Source of the DNA: Halodesulfovibrio aestuarii DSM 17919 = ATCC 29578
Lineage (GTDB): Bacteria; Desulfobacterota; Desulfovibrionia; Desulfovibrionales; Desulfovibrionaceae
Assembly: GCF_000384815.1 (NCBI RefSeq)
Contig: NZ_ARQF01000020.1
Span: forward strand, 620,001-684,000
DNA: 64,000 nt
Reading direction: 5' to 3'
Position numbers and translations under genes: made by a program. The stretch's first letter is position 1. Every line of letters begins with the position of its first letter. Shown one piece after another: positions 56,063-64,000 of the stretch. The notes below the pieces were generated by a model. It saw nothing but the letters and a program-made list of their open reading frames with translations, was not told the DNA's origin and searched no databases.

Positions 56063-56293
56063 ATGTACAGAGTGGATCACCTCCAGGCTCGGCATTTTGA
56101 GACGATGCAGCAGCTTTCAAAGGATCAGGAAAAAAGTGCTCGTAAACTACAATATCAATTAGACCAGATTGATGAGGCTTTTAATGAGTTGAATGAGACG
56201 CTTACGACAAGTTTTTTCGATGCTACCCCAGCACATGTCAAACCCCCTCGTATCGGCGGATTTTTCTCACACATAAAAGGGTTATTCCTTTAA
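56063..56293 (+). CDS. Small coiled-coil hypothetical protein
   Basis: A 76-residue protein with a heptad-rich helix over residues 8-48 (QQLSKDQEKSARKLQYQLDQ continuing to NELNETL) and a short hydrophobic C-terminus. AAGAG is upstream. Not recognised. The elaborate leader argues it is a real, regulated gene. Confidence 0.65.
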   Translation: MYRVDHLQARHFETMQQLSKDQEKSARKLQYQLDQIDEAFNELNETLTTSFFDATPAHVKPPRIGGFFSHIKGLFL

Positions 56294-56365
56294 TTTTCGC
56301 TGCTGCTTTTCAGGCGGATTTTTTTCTAGCAGTCAGCAGAAAACCAAAATTTACTTATACATAAG

Positions 56366-56398
56366 AACATCCCGCCCGTACAACGGGCAGGATGTTTC
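56366..56398 (+). terminator. Terminator-like hairpin
   Basis: AACATCC-x-GCCCG, loop TACAA, CGGGC-x-GGATGTT, then TCCTATTTTC. It is placed between the converging small gene and the lipoprotein triplet. Confidence 0.7.
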
Positions 56399-56442
56399 CT
56401 ATTTTCTATCCAGCATATTTTTGCGTTAAAAACGTCAACAGA

Positions 56443-57024
56443 CTAGCGTGCCATAAAGTCGTCCATCTCAAGGGTATATAGTTCTTTCGCCTGCGGCGCA
56501 GGTGGATTTCCACTTACGGCATCCGGCGTCATGACAAGCACTCGTGCCACAAGCTTACGCCCTATCAGTCTATCATACATTTCCATTTTATATCCCGAAG
56601 CTAGCTGGTGTCCCATCTTCTTAATATAGTCAGCATAACGACGGTATTCAAGGCTCGTGTTATTGGGATCAAGCTGATACGTATTTTTGCGCCAGCTGCT
56701 ACCCCATTTGGAAACACCAGTCCCTACCAGCGGACGGAAAAAATATCTATCACCCGTCACCCGCATAACCTGCGAAAGAATATACGCTTCACCATCACCA
56801 AATACCGTTGTATTAAACGTTTGGTATGGGAACGCTCCACTCTCCCAAACAGTCGGCAAGACACTAACACTAACACTGCCTATTTTCTCAAACCCTTGAG
56901 GCAACTTAAGCTGTGAAGTACCATAAACCGTATACATACGGGTCTGCGGATTATATCGGGCACCGCAGCCGACAATTATCAACAGCACTACCATCAAAAT
57001 ACAAACCTTAGAGATTTTTCTCAT
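56443..57024 (-). CDS. Lipoprotein paralogue A of a tandem triplet
   Basis: A 193-residue predicted lipoprotein (lipobox IVGC). Its body reads like paralogue C: GSVSVSVLP, FRPLVGT, KWGSSWRK, KMEMYDR and ARVLVMTP. The W-G-x-x-W core, the tyrosine-rich strands and the ending ELYTLE are shared by all three proteins. Family not recognised. The ATG at 57024 has GAGG upstream; an in-frame start at 57069 adds 15 residues before the signal peptide. It is last of the leftward run, 51 bases after paralogue B. Confidence 0.7.
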   Translation of the reverse strand: MRKISKVCILMVVLLIIVGCGARYNPQTRMYTVYGTSQLKLPQGFEKIGSVSVSVLPTVWESGAFPYQTFNTTVFGDGEAYILSQVMRVTGDRYFFRPLVGTGVSKWGSSWRKNTYQLDPNNTSLEYRRYADYIKKMGHQLASGYKMEMYDRLIGRKLVARVLVMTPDAVSGNPPAPQAKELYTLEMDDFMAR

Positions 57025-57075
57025 TGCGCACCTCACATCGCTTTCCTCAGAATAGTTTTCCATTATCAAAAAACA

Positions 57076-57720
57076 CTATGGAATTACATCACACTTTATT
57101 TCGTTTTTCTTAACAGTCTCATATGACACAAGCGGATACAGCTGATTAAATTGCGGTATAGAAGCACTAGCCCCTGTCGAAGGAGTAAACTCCAATACCC
57201 GTGCGATAATACGACCTGAAAAACGCTTTGCATATACTGTCACTGCAAATGATTCAGGAAGCGACTGTCCCTGTTGTTTTATGTACTCAATATACTGCCT
57301 ATATTCATTATTATCTGTATTCACCGGTACTGTAAATGATGTACGCTGCCAACTGTTTCCCCAACGTTCCGCTGTTTCATTTGCCAACGGCTCAAAATAA
57401 TAAATATCAGTCCCAAGCTGTGTCCACTGTGTCAGATAGTATGTACCGTCATTTTCATACACCGTTGTCGACAAATACTGAGGAAGAGACATACCCGGAA
57501 TGGTTATCGCCGGGCTCCACGACACTTCAACGGTACCAAGCTTGGTAAACGATGAAGACAGATTAATAAAAATATACCCATAGACAACCTCCCGCCTTTC
57601 CTGAACATCTTCACCAAACATAGCATCATCACCAAACATAGACGGAAGCATTTTGGAGCAGCCCACTATGGCTGCACAGCAAATCAGGAACCAAAATAGT
57701 CCTCTCTGTAGTCGTTTCAT
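57076..57720 (-). CDS. Lipoprotein paralogue B of a tandem triplet
   Basis: A 214-residue predicted lipoprotein (signal ending AAIVGC). It shares GTVEVSWSP, FEPLANET, RWGNSWQR, TVYAKR and ARVLEFTPS with its two neighbours but is more diverged. It probably faces the periplasm. Function unknown. AAGGAG lies upstream (57733-57738). Confidence 0.7.
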   Translation of the reverse strand: MKRLQRGLFWFLICCAAIVGCSKMLPSMFGDDAMFGEDVQERREVVYGYIFINLSSSFTKLGTVEVSWSPAITIPGMSLPQYLSTTVYENDGTYYLTQWTQLGTDIYYFEPLANETAERWGNSWQRTSFTVPVNTDNNEYRQYIEYIKQQGQSLPESFAVTVYAKRFSGRIIARVLEFTPSTGASASIPQFNQLYPLVSYETVKKNEIKCDVIP

Positions 57721-57742
57721 GCCTGTGATACTCCTTAAAAAA

Positions 57743-57780
57743 AGAATGCCCTCGAAGTATACTCCGAGGGCATTTTTTTC
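57743..57780. terminator. Terminator between lipoprotein C and B genes
   Basis: AATGCCCTCG (57745-57754) / CGAGGGCATT (57765-57774) with T-runs on both strands. It suggests that C is transcribed separately or only partly read through into B and A. Confidence 0.8.
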
Positions 57781-57797
57781 TTATATGATTACATCCG

Positions 57798-58391
57798 CTA
57801 TGAGTTGTTACCACCAAAGCCATCACCGTACTCGTAGTACTGGTATAGATCATTGAAAGAAGGCATTGCGGCCAAGCCACCTGTTGCGGAAGGAGTAAGG
57901 CTAATTACCCGGGCAACAACGGCAGGTGTAATTTTTTGGTCATACATGGTTACTTTGTACAGAGGAGCAAGCTGTCCGCCTTTTTCACGGATGCATGCAA
58001 AGTACTTCGCATATTCAGCATCTGTAGTATTTGGTGAAAGGGTGTAGTCACCTTTTCTCCATGCACTGCCCCACATTTCTGCGGTTGAACCGACCAAAGC
58101 TCTGAAGCGGTAGAATTGGTTAGTGAATACCATTTTCTGTACAATTACGTAGCTATCACCCATTCCGTAAATTTCAGAACTCCATCGTTGGTACGGGTAC
58201 ATACCTTCAACTGGAATGTTCACCGTATCAGGCAAGACAGATACCGTCGTGGTACCAAGCATTGAATAGCCTGTTGGGACTACAGTTTTTGCATTACCGT
58301 ACACTCGCATCGGCTCGCCAGCCTGAGTTTGAGCGCAGCCTGCAAGCACCATTAGTGCGATCACAATAAACAAGCAACGTGTTAATTTCAT
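57798..58391 (-). CDS. Lipoprotein paralogue C of a tandem triplet
   Basis: A 197-residue predicted lipoprotein (lipobox LAGC). Shared motifs: GTTTVSVLP, FRALVGST, MWGSAWRK, KVTMYDQ and ARVISLTPS. Despite lying further away, it is closer to A than B is, by eye. It is the first gene of the run and has its own terminator. GAGGA precedes ATG 58391. Function unknown. Confidence 0.7.
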   Translation of the reverse strand: MKLTRCLFIVIALMVLAGCAQTQAGEPMRVYGNAKTVVPTGYSMLGTTTVSVLPDTVNIPVEGMYPYQRWSSEIYGMGDSYVIVQKMVFTNQFYRFRALVGSTAEMWGSAWRKGDYTLSPNTTDAEYAKYFACIREKGGQLAPLYKVTMYDQKITPAVVARVISLTPSATGGLAAMPSFNDLYQYYEYGDGFGGNNS

Positions 58392-59016
58392 AGTATTCCT
58401 CACTAGAGTTATGTGAATATACTGTAAAACAAGAATAATACTTATAATACTTTGCCAAGGGACTCTGCTCTTTTCAGCATCCCAACAATAGCTGATAGCG
58501 AATCTATTGCCATAATATTTTCAAATAACATCATTCTTTATAACAAGTTACTACACTTCTAGCTTGTTCATTTTTTTATAAGCAGAAAGAAATAGTTTTC
58601 AACCGTCCAACAAGTGTTATTGTTTTTATATTTGATGTTGTTACATATTGTTATTCCATTATATCAAACACACAACAGTTCTTATTCCACTCACTCGCCA
58701 TTATTTCTCGCACTACTCACCATTTTACAATAAGCTTTTCCTGCAAATAATCCGTTACTACATGAAATTACTGCACCATACAACATTGCAACGTAATATT
58801 GAAAGAAACTTGGAGCTGCACGCTTTCTTTTACTGATCGAAAAGCAACATCTCCCCTTATCGCTAAGTATCAAAGCAAAAAAGCGCGATATCTCTCCACA
58901 GTATTCTGTAAAGATATATCACGCTTTCAACGTATTATCTGGACGCTGCCGCCCGGAAATATATACTTTAGGTCATCAGCAATATGCAGCAGTGCGTATG
59001 CAACAGCACACAGCCA
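58392..59016. other. Gene-free AT-rich stretch with a terminator
   Basis: About 620 bases with no convincing frame. At 58879-58927, AAGCG-x-GATATCT and AGATATATC-x-CGCTT form a hairpin that, read leftward, ends in T6 and terminates the flagellar-chaperone-like gene pair. Confidence 0.5.
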
Positions 59017-59370
59017 CTACCCTTGCCTGTCCAAACAATTGGAAATAGAACTACCCGGTGTTGTTACCGATTTTTGGTAACCACGGTAACCTGATGACTT
59101 CTTCTTGCTTGCCATAAGTTGAGATTTTAATGAGGCGTGTAGCTTTTTAAGCTCATTTGTCAGCAAAACTTGAACATTCTGCATTTTCAAAAGCTTTTTA
59201 CGCAATTCATCCTCAATATCGCTTGTTCGCATAGCCCACGCCTCAGAAATAAGACGCTCACGCTCCACAGCGGCCTCATCAGCAACATCCATGTCACCAT
59301 TTTTCAAGGCTTCCAGTTCTCGCTCTCCAATCCGGAAAGCTTCATCAAGCAATGTAAGGCTGTTTGCCAT
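59017..59370 (-). CDS. Flagellar-chaperone-like helical protein (FliT-like?)
   Basis: A 117-residue, all-helical, charged protein: MANSLTLLDEAFRIGEREL, then GDMDVADEAAVERERLI. Size, the small-residue spacing and the ERERLI helix resemble FliT/FlgN-type export chaperones, but the match is weak and no flagellar gene is in the window. The ATG at 59370 follows AAAGG; the next gene upstream ends four bases before it, so the two form an operon. Confidence 0.5.
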   Translation of the reverse strand: MANSLTLLDEAFRIGERELEALKNGDMDVADEAAVERERLISEAWAMRTSDIEDELRKKLLKMQNVQVLLTNELKKLHASLKSQLMASKKKSSGYRGYQKSVTTPGSSISNCLDRQG

Positions 59371-59374
59371 ACCT

Positions 59375-59977
59375 TTATTCCTCGCAAACATTCTCCAGCT
59401 TCCCACGCAGAATAGCGACTACGCTTTTCCAGCGGGAAACGGCTGTTGCAAAATCACCATCAAGAATCTCAGCAAGGGCATGCCAATCTTCTTTACTGGT
59501 AGACTCTCCCATACTTTCAAACTGAGCAGAAACTTCTTCAACCGTTTTTTCAAACAATTCTTCTTTTTCATGCACGTATTCATCACGAAGCACAGCAAGC
59601 ATGCCCATAAAATCGTGCAGTACGTTCAACAACTCAGTAAATAACGCGAGAGCCTCAGCTTCCTGACCATTGCGGAACATACCGGCAATATGATGGGAGC
59701 TGTTTTCCATAAGAGAAACTACTTTATCAAGTTCTGCAACAATCCCGAGAGCAAATTCGTTCATAGGAACGCTTTTGATCTCAACACGCTTAAATGAACT
59801 GGTTTCTACCTGACCAGCCTGATTGGGATATTCTTCTTGAAACTGAGTCTCATCAACGAGCACATCAGTAACAATCCTATCCTCAAGCTCGTCTTCCATA
59901 ACCTTGACGAGCAATTCCTCAAGGTTTGAAAAAGCGTTCACATTGTAATCTGCTGCATTACCGTCAATAACAATCAT
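59375..59977 (-). CDS. Hypothetical acidic protein
   Basis: A 200-residue, very acidic protein. The N-terminal third contains the polar segment LVKVMEDELEDRIV; the rest is helical (GIVAELDKVVSLMENSS, then FTELLNVLHDFMGM). AGGAGG precedes the ATG. Not recognised. It is cotranscribed with the FliT-like gene, suggesting a role in the same, perhaps flagellar, process. Confidence 0.55.
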   Translation of the reverse strand: MIVIDGNAADYNVNAFSNLEELLVKVMEDELEDRIVTDVLVDETQFQEEYPNQAGQVETSSFKRVEIKSVPMNEFALGIVAELDKVVSLMENSSHHIAGMFRNGQEAEALALFTELLNVLHDFMGMLAVLRDEYVHEKEELFEKTVEEVSAQFESMGESTSKEDWHALAEILDGDFATAVSRWKSVVAILRGKLENVCEE

Positions 59978-60711
59978 TATTGAGCCTCCTGATGCCTGAT
60001 AAGGCGAAATTTTCCGTCACATTCAGCAATACAATTTCTATGCCACGCATATTGTAATAGAATTTACGAGCCCAATTTGTTTCTTTTCACCAGTCATCGC
60101 ACCCACCATACTAACAACATAACTATCTAGTTTAAAAAACTTTTTTTTACATAAAGCAATTACATAGCCTTCTTCTTCCCCTACACCAGCTGTTCTTCAT
60201 ATTTTATACAACACCATGCAACTTGTACCTTTCAGTCAAGTTACTGACGTAACTCCTAGATAGTGTTTTGACATAAAAAAAGCGTACCCCAAGTAACAAA
60301 AATTTTACGCCGTTCCGTCTCATTATAAAGACCAAACTAACTATTGTATTGGGTAAGTTCACATAGCCCTAGATTCATCAAGCCTCATTGCTCCCATTTT
60401 ATTCAAAGTTAAGACTGATAAAACATTTTTATCCTCACATCACGCTTCTGACTCACTTTGCCTTCAAAACTGGTGAGTATTTCTTCTAACTATAATTTTA
60501 ACGTAACAACCATGAGGATTTACTTGCTTTCGCGTAACAAGATGCTTAAAGCCATTTGAAAGCTATTTTCATCGCATTCTATAAGCAATGTAACGGCTCC
60601 GGTACTGATAATACGAAAAAATGGAGCGCAAGTTCTGCTATTACCAGTTCCGCATCCAACCACATCTTACTGCGTGCACAAATCGCCCAACGTAAATAAA
60701 GGTTCAAAAAA
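59978..60711. other. Long gene-free stretch before malic enzyme
   Basis: About 730 AT-rich bases. Visible elements: the palindrome GTTAC-TGAC-GTAAC (60240-60253), a TTGACA (60268), and a perfect TATAAT (60491) without a good -35 box. The latter would give a leader of about 210 bases for the malic enzyme gene. No structured RNA was recognised. Confidence 0.35.
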
Positions 60712-62031
60712 ATGGCGTTATTCACAAAAGAAGAAGCGCTGGAGTACCACAACGCTCCTCGCTGCGGTAAAGTTGAAGTTGTTCCAGTTAAACCATGCGG
60801 TTCACAAAAAGACCTCTCTCTTGCCTACTCTCCGGGTGTTGCAGAAGCATGTAAAGAAATTCATGCCGCTCCGGAAACTGCTGCTCTGTACACCAACCGC
60901 TCGAACCTTGTCGGCGTAATCACAGACGGCACCGCTGTGCTCGGTCTTGGCAATATCGGCCCATTAGCAGCAAAGCCTGTTATGGAAGGTAAAGGCGTTC
61001 TGTTTAAAACGTTCGCAGATATTGACGTGTTCGACATCAACCTCGACATCAAGGATGCAGACCAATTTATTGCCGCAGTAAAGGCAATGGAACCAACTTT
61101 CGGTGGTATCAACCTTGAGGACATCAAAGCTCCTGAGTGCTTCTATATTGAAGAAACACTCAAACGCGAGATGGATATCCCTGTATTCCACGATGACCAG
61201 CACGGCACCGCTGTTATCTCCGGAGCAGCGATCATTAATGCTTGTGAGATTACCAATCGCGACATTAAAAAACTCAAAGTTGTCGTTGTAGGTGCAGGTG
61301 CAGCAGGTATCGCATGCTCCAAGTTCTACGTTGAACTCGGTGTTAAACGTGAAAACATCTTTATGTTCGACTCCCGTGGTCTCATCCACACTGGTCGCGA
61401 AGGACTCAACAAGTACAAAGCTGAGTTTGCGCAGGACAAAGACTGCGGTTCGCTCGCAGAAGTCCTTAAAGGTGCAGACTGCTTCCTCGGTCTTTCCGCG
61501 AAGGACTTGCTCTCCAAAGATATGGTTGCTTCCATGGCAGACAATCCAATCATCTTTGCAATGGCAAACCCTGATCCGGAAATCCCATACCCTGATGCAA
61601 AAGAGGCGTCTCCTCACTGCATTATGGGCACAGGACGCTCTGACTTCCCGAACCAGATTAACAACGTTTCCGGCTTCCCGTACATCTTCCGTGGTGCGCT
61701 GGACACATGTGCTACCGAAATCAACGAAGCAATGAAAATTGCTGCTGCATCAGCCCTTGCTAAGCTTGCAAAAGAACCGGTACCGCAATCCATTTGCGAA
61801 GCATACGGCGTTGAGTCTCTGGAATTCGGCACAGATTACGTTATTCCTAAACCACTTGATCCACGCATTCTTGAGTGGGTCGTGCCAGAAGTTGCCAAAG
61901 CTGCAATGGAAACAGGTGTAGCACGTCTGAACATTGATGATTTTGATGCATACAAAAACGAACTCACAGCACGCTTAGAAGCTTCTCACAAACGCGTTAA
62001 TGCTTTTGTAGCAAGCTATTATTCCAAGTAA
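60712..62031 (+). CDS. Malic enzyme (oxaloacetate-decarboxylating malate dehydrogenase)
   Basis: A 439-residue enzyme, the length of the short bacterial NAD(P)-malic enzyme without a phosphotransacetylase domain. Catalytic Tyr and Lys are in [11 protein letters not shown] and [13 protein letters not shown]. The metal-binding region is [10 protein letters not shown] and the NAD(P) fold starts [12 protein letters not shown]. It interconverts malate and pyruvate plus CO2. In sulfate reducers it feeds C4 acids into pyruvate metabolism. AAAGG lies upstream. It ends at a hairpin. Confidence 0.93.
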   Translation: MALFTKEEALEYHNAPRCGKVEVVPVKPCGSQKDLSLAYSPGVAEACKEIHAAPETAALYTNRSNLVGVITDGTAVLGLGNIGPLAAKPVMEGKGVLFKTFADIDVFDINLDIKDADQFIAAVKAMEPTFGGINLEDIKAPECFYIEETLKREMDIPVFHDDQHGTAVISGAAIINACEITNRDIKKLKVVVVGAGAAGIACSKFYVELGVKRENIFMFDSRGLIHTGREGLNKYKAEFAQDKDCGSLAEVLKGADCFLGLSAKDLLSKDMVASMADNPIIFAMANPDPEIPYPDAKEASPHCIMGTGRSDFPNQINNVSGFPYIFRGALDTCATEINEAMKIAAASALAKLAKEPVPQSICEAYGVESLEFGTDYVIPKPLDPRILEWVVPEVAKAAMETGVARLNIDDFDAYKNELTARLEASHKRVNAFVASYYSK

Positions 62032-62095
62032 GATTACGATCGCATCTGGACTCCGGACAGTTCCGGTCTTATATTATCAGATCGACAATAAAAGC

Positions 62096-62130
62096 GGCGC
62101 GTCATGCTCTGCATAACGCGCCACTTTTTG
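62096..62130 (+). terminator. Terminator after the malic enzyme gene
   Basis: GGCGCGT (62096-62102) / ACGCGCC (62116-62122) then ACTTTTTG. It lies 55 bases before pepA. Confidence 0.75.
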
Positions 62131-62184
62131 TATAAAAACTCATCAACTACCGGACATACCGGACAATCTGCTGTGGAGACAAAC

Positions 62185-63669
62185 ATGGATCTTCGATTCC
62201 AACAGGCACCAGCCGCTGAGTGGCAAGCAAACACTGTGCTTCTTTTCAACTTCAAAGAAGAGACAGTGACCGAAACCATCCCTAATCTAAGTGAAACCAT
62301 CCCTTGGATTACTATTACCCCTGCCATTCAGGATGCAAAGGGCGAAAAGAATCAGGTAACAGTTGCATACGGTCACCCTTCTATCCCAATGCCACGTGCT
62401 ATTATCGTCGGCCTTGGCGAACGTAACGACTTTACTCTTGAGGTATTCCGTGAAGCTGTTAAAACAGCAGCGCTCAAATGCAGAGAGCTCAAAGCAGACA
62501 CCTGCGCCATCGCCGTTGAAGCGTTTGATTCCATTGATGAAGAAAACACGGTGCTTGTTGAAGAAGCTGTTGCTTCTTCAATTATTGCCTTGCATACCTA
62601 CGATGCACTCAAAACCACACAGGAAGAACCGCCACATTCTCCTCGCTGGATGGCTCTGCTCTCCACAGAAGACAACTTCCCTGATGACATTCATGCAGCA
62701 GCGCGCCGCGGTGAAGCAGCAGCAGCAGGCGTTAACTACACCCGCGACCTCGTAAACGCACCTGCAAACATTGTCACACCTGCTGCTCTTGCTCAAAAAG
62801 CTGAAGAGCTCGGTAAAAAATACAATTTTAAACGTACCATCCTTAGCCGTAATGAAATCATCGAGGCAGGCATGGGCGCGTTTATGTCCGTTGCAGCAGG
62901 CTCCGATGCTGAACCAAAATTTATTGTTCTTGAACACGCCCCCAAAGGTACTGAAAACGACGACCCAATCGTGTTTGTCGGCAAAGGCGTTACCTTTGAC
63001 ACCGGCGGAATTTCCTTGAAACCATCCCTCGGCATGCATGAAATGAAATCAGACATGGGTGGCGCTGGCGCAGTATTCGGCCTGTTCGAAGCACTCGGCA
63101 ATTCCGACATCGAACGCCGAGTTATCGGCATCACTCCATGTACCGACAACATGCCAAGCTCTACTGCTACCCATCCGGGCGATGTTGTCACCTCCCTTAA
63201 CGGTAAGACCATCGAAGTAATCAACACAGATGCTGAAGGGCGACTCATTCTCGTTGATGCACTTACCTACGCGCAAAAAGAATACAAACCGGCAGCGCTT
63301 ATCAACCTGGCAACTCTTACCGGCGCATGCGTTGTTGCTCTCGGTACCCACGCAGCAGCAGTGTTTGCAACAGACGAAGAGCTTTCCAAAAAAATTTCTG
63401 AGACTGGCGCGCATGTTGGTGACAAATATTGGCCTATGCCTCTGTGGGATTGCTACTTTGAAAGCCTTAAATCCGACGTTGCAGACATGAAAAACGTTGG
63501 CAACCGGGAAGGTGGTGCAGTCAATGCAGCACTCTTCCTCAAACAGTTCGTTGAAAAAGATGTTCGCTGGGCACATCTCGACATCGCAGGAACCGCGTTC
63601 AACAAAAAAGACGGTGCAACCGGCTTCGGTGTCCGCACAATGCTTGAAATTGTCCGCAAGGGAATTTAA
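62185..63669 (+). CDS. pepA: Leucyl aminopeptidase (M17)
   Basis: A 494-residue cytoplasmic aminopeptidase. The variable N-terminal domain is followed by the metal-binding catalytic domain: VGKGVTFDTGGISLKPS, MKSDMGGAGAVFG and the signature NTDAEGRL. The ATG at 62185 has GGAGA six bases upstream; the frame's earlier start at 62104 falls within the preceding terminator. PepA proteins can also bind DNA in site-specific recombination and carAB control. Confidence 0.93.
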   Translation: MDLRFQQAPAAEWQANTVLLFNFKEETVTETIPNLSETIPWITITPAIQDAKGEKNQVTVAYGHPSIPMPRAIIVGLGERNDFTLEVFREAVKTAALKCRELKADTCAIAVEAFDSIDEENTVLVEEAVASSIIALHTYDALKTTQEEPPHSPRWMALLSTEDNFPDDIHAAARRGEAAAAGVNYTRDLVNAPANIVTPAALAQKAEELGKKYNFKRTILSRNEIIEAGMGAFMSVAAGSDAEPKFIVLEHAPKGTENDDPIVFVGKGVTFDTGGISLKPSLGMHEMKSDMGGAGAVFGLFEALGNSDIERRVIGITPCTDNMPSSTATHPGDVVTSLNGKTIEVINTDAEGRLILVDALTYAQKEYKPAALINLATLTGACVVALGTHAAAVFATDEELSKKISETGAHVGDKYWPMPLWDCYFESLKSDVADMKNVGNREGGAVNAALFLKQFVEKDVRWAHLDIAGTAFNKKDGATGFGVRTMLEIVRKGI

Positions 63670-63734
63670 ACGGTCTCCTTTGCATGAATGCCAGTATTGG
63701 CATCCTAACAACCAGCAGACTCGTAAATAAGACT

Positions 63735-63768
63735 AAAAGGCTGCCCTACACAAAGGGCAGCCTTTTTA
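63735..63768 (+). terminator. Terminator after pepA
   Basis: AAAAGGCTGCCCT / AAGGGCAGCCTTTTT with a five-base loop. Confidence 0.88.
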
Positions 63769-63869
63769 TTTCTTCGTAACACCAATCGGGAACCAGCAAC
63801 TATACTGCCTCCTGAAAAAGGGGTGTGATACCGTATTAGCAATCTTCACTGATAAAGGGATGTAAAGGT

Positions 63870-64000
63870 ATGAACGTTGAAATAGATCACCTGACGCTTA
63901 ATGTTGAAAGCCCTGACGCCTGCGTCACTTTTTACCACGAGGTCATTGGGCTGCTGCCGGAAAATTATGATGCATGGAAGCAAGGAAAAGCAAAATTTCC
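63870..64000 (+). CDS. VOC-family (glyoxalase-like) protein, start only
   Basis: The first 43 residues of a vicinal-oxygen-chelate protein: MNVEIDHLTLNVESPDACV, then FYHEVIGLLPEN. The first metal-ligand His is in DHLTLNV. AAAGGT is directly upstream. The rest is beyond the window. Confidence 0.75.
   Translation, partial: MNVEIDHLTLNVESPDACVTFYHEVIGLLPENYDAWKQGKAKF

Noticed and set aside
58648-58836. Short frame in the AT-rich gap after the lipoprotein triplet
   Set aside because: No ribosome site and biased to Leu/His/Tyr as expected for AT-rich noncoding DNA.

Overview
The window looks like chromosomal DNA of a marine, moderately low-GC sulfate- or sulfite-reducing Desulfovibrionales member, probably close to Halodesulfovibrio/Desulfovibrio (inference). 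The strongest evidence is a complete high-molecular-weight cytochrome operon (hmcABCDEF-rrf1-rrf2), known from Desulfovibrio. A taurine-degradation operon of the type found in Bilophila and its relatives also fits. No rRNA, tRNA or CRISPR array was found.

Layout. 1-6.7 kb: a leftward taurine operon (permease, sulfoacetaldehyde reductase, taurine:pyruvate aminotransferase, alanine dehydrogenase cut by the window edge) behind a near-perfect sigma-54 promoter, with a divergent sigma-54 activator. 6.9-12.2 kb: a trypsin-like lipoprotein, an FAD-dependent oxidoreductase, a PilZ protein and alanine racemase. 12.6-22.0 kb: an accessory block, by eye richer in GC. It holds an unrecognised cassette (two acyltransferase-like proteins, a PLP aminotransferase and a divergent MFS exporter), then a three-subunit molybdenum hydroxylase operon, then the wreckage of an IS3-type orfA and a flavodoxin-like gene. 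22.1-30 kb: glmS, a small unknown gene, an ACT-domain gene with phosphate butyryltransferase and butyrate kinase, a TetR regulator, a Spy/CpxP-like protein and a GT9 glycosyltransferase. 30.2-36.1 kb: a tripartite RND efflux operon. 36.4-37.3 kb: a TIM-barrel protein.

37.8-44.9 kb: the hmc operon, which carries electrons between periplasmic cytochromes and cytoplasmic-side Fe-S proteins, ending in its two regulators. 45-55.7 kb: the translation/RNA cluster rimP-nusA-ylxR-infB-DUF503-nrnA-truB-rpsO-pnp, with structured leaders before rimP and pnp; rbfA is not in the cluster. 56-60 kb: a small coiled-coil gene behind a G-rich two-hairpin leader, three tandem paralogous lipoproteins of unknown function and a two-gene unit resembling flagellar chaperones. 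60.7-64 kb: malic enzyme, leucyl aminopeptidase and the start of a VOC-family gene.

The best candidates for undescribed biology are the aminotransferase/acyltransferase/MFS cassette, the lipoprotein triplet, the twin G-rich hairpin leader and the receiver-like Rrf1 that lacks its phospho-acceptor aspartate. All functional statements rest on reading motifs by eye; no searches were run.
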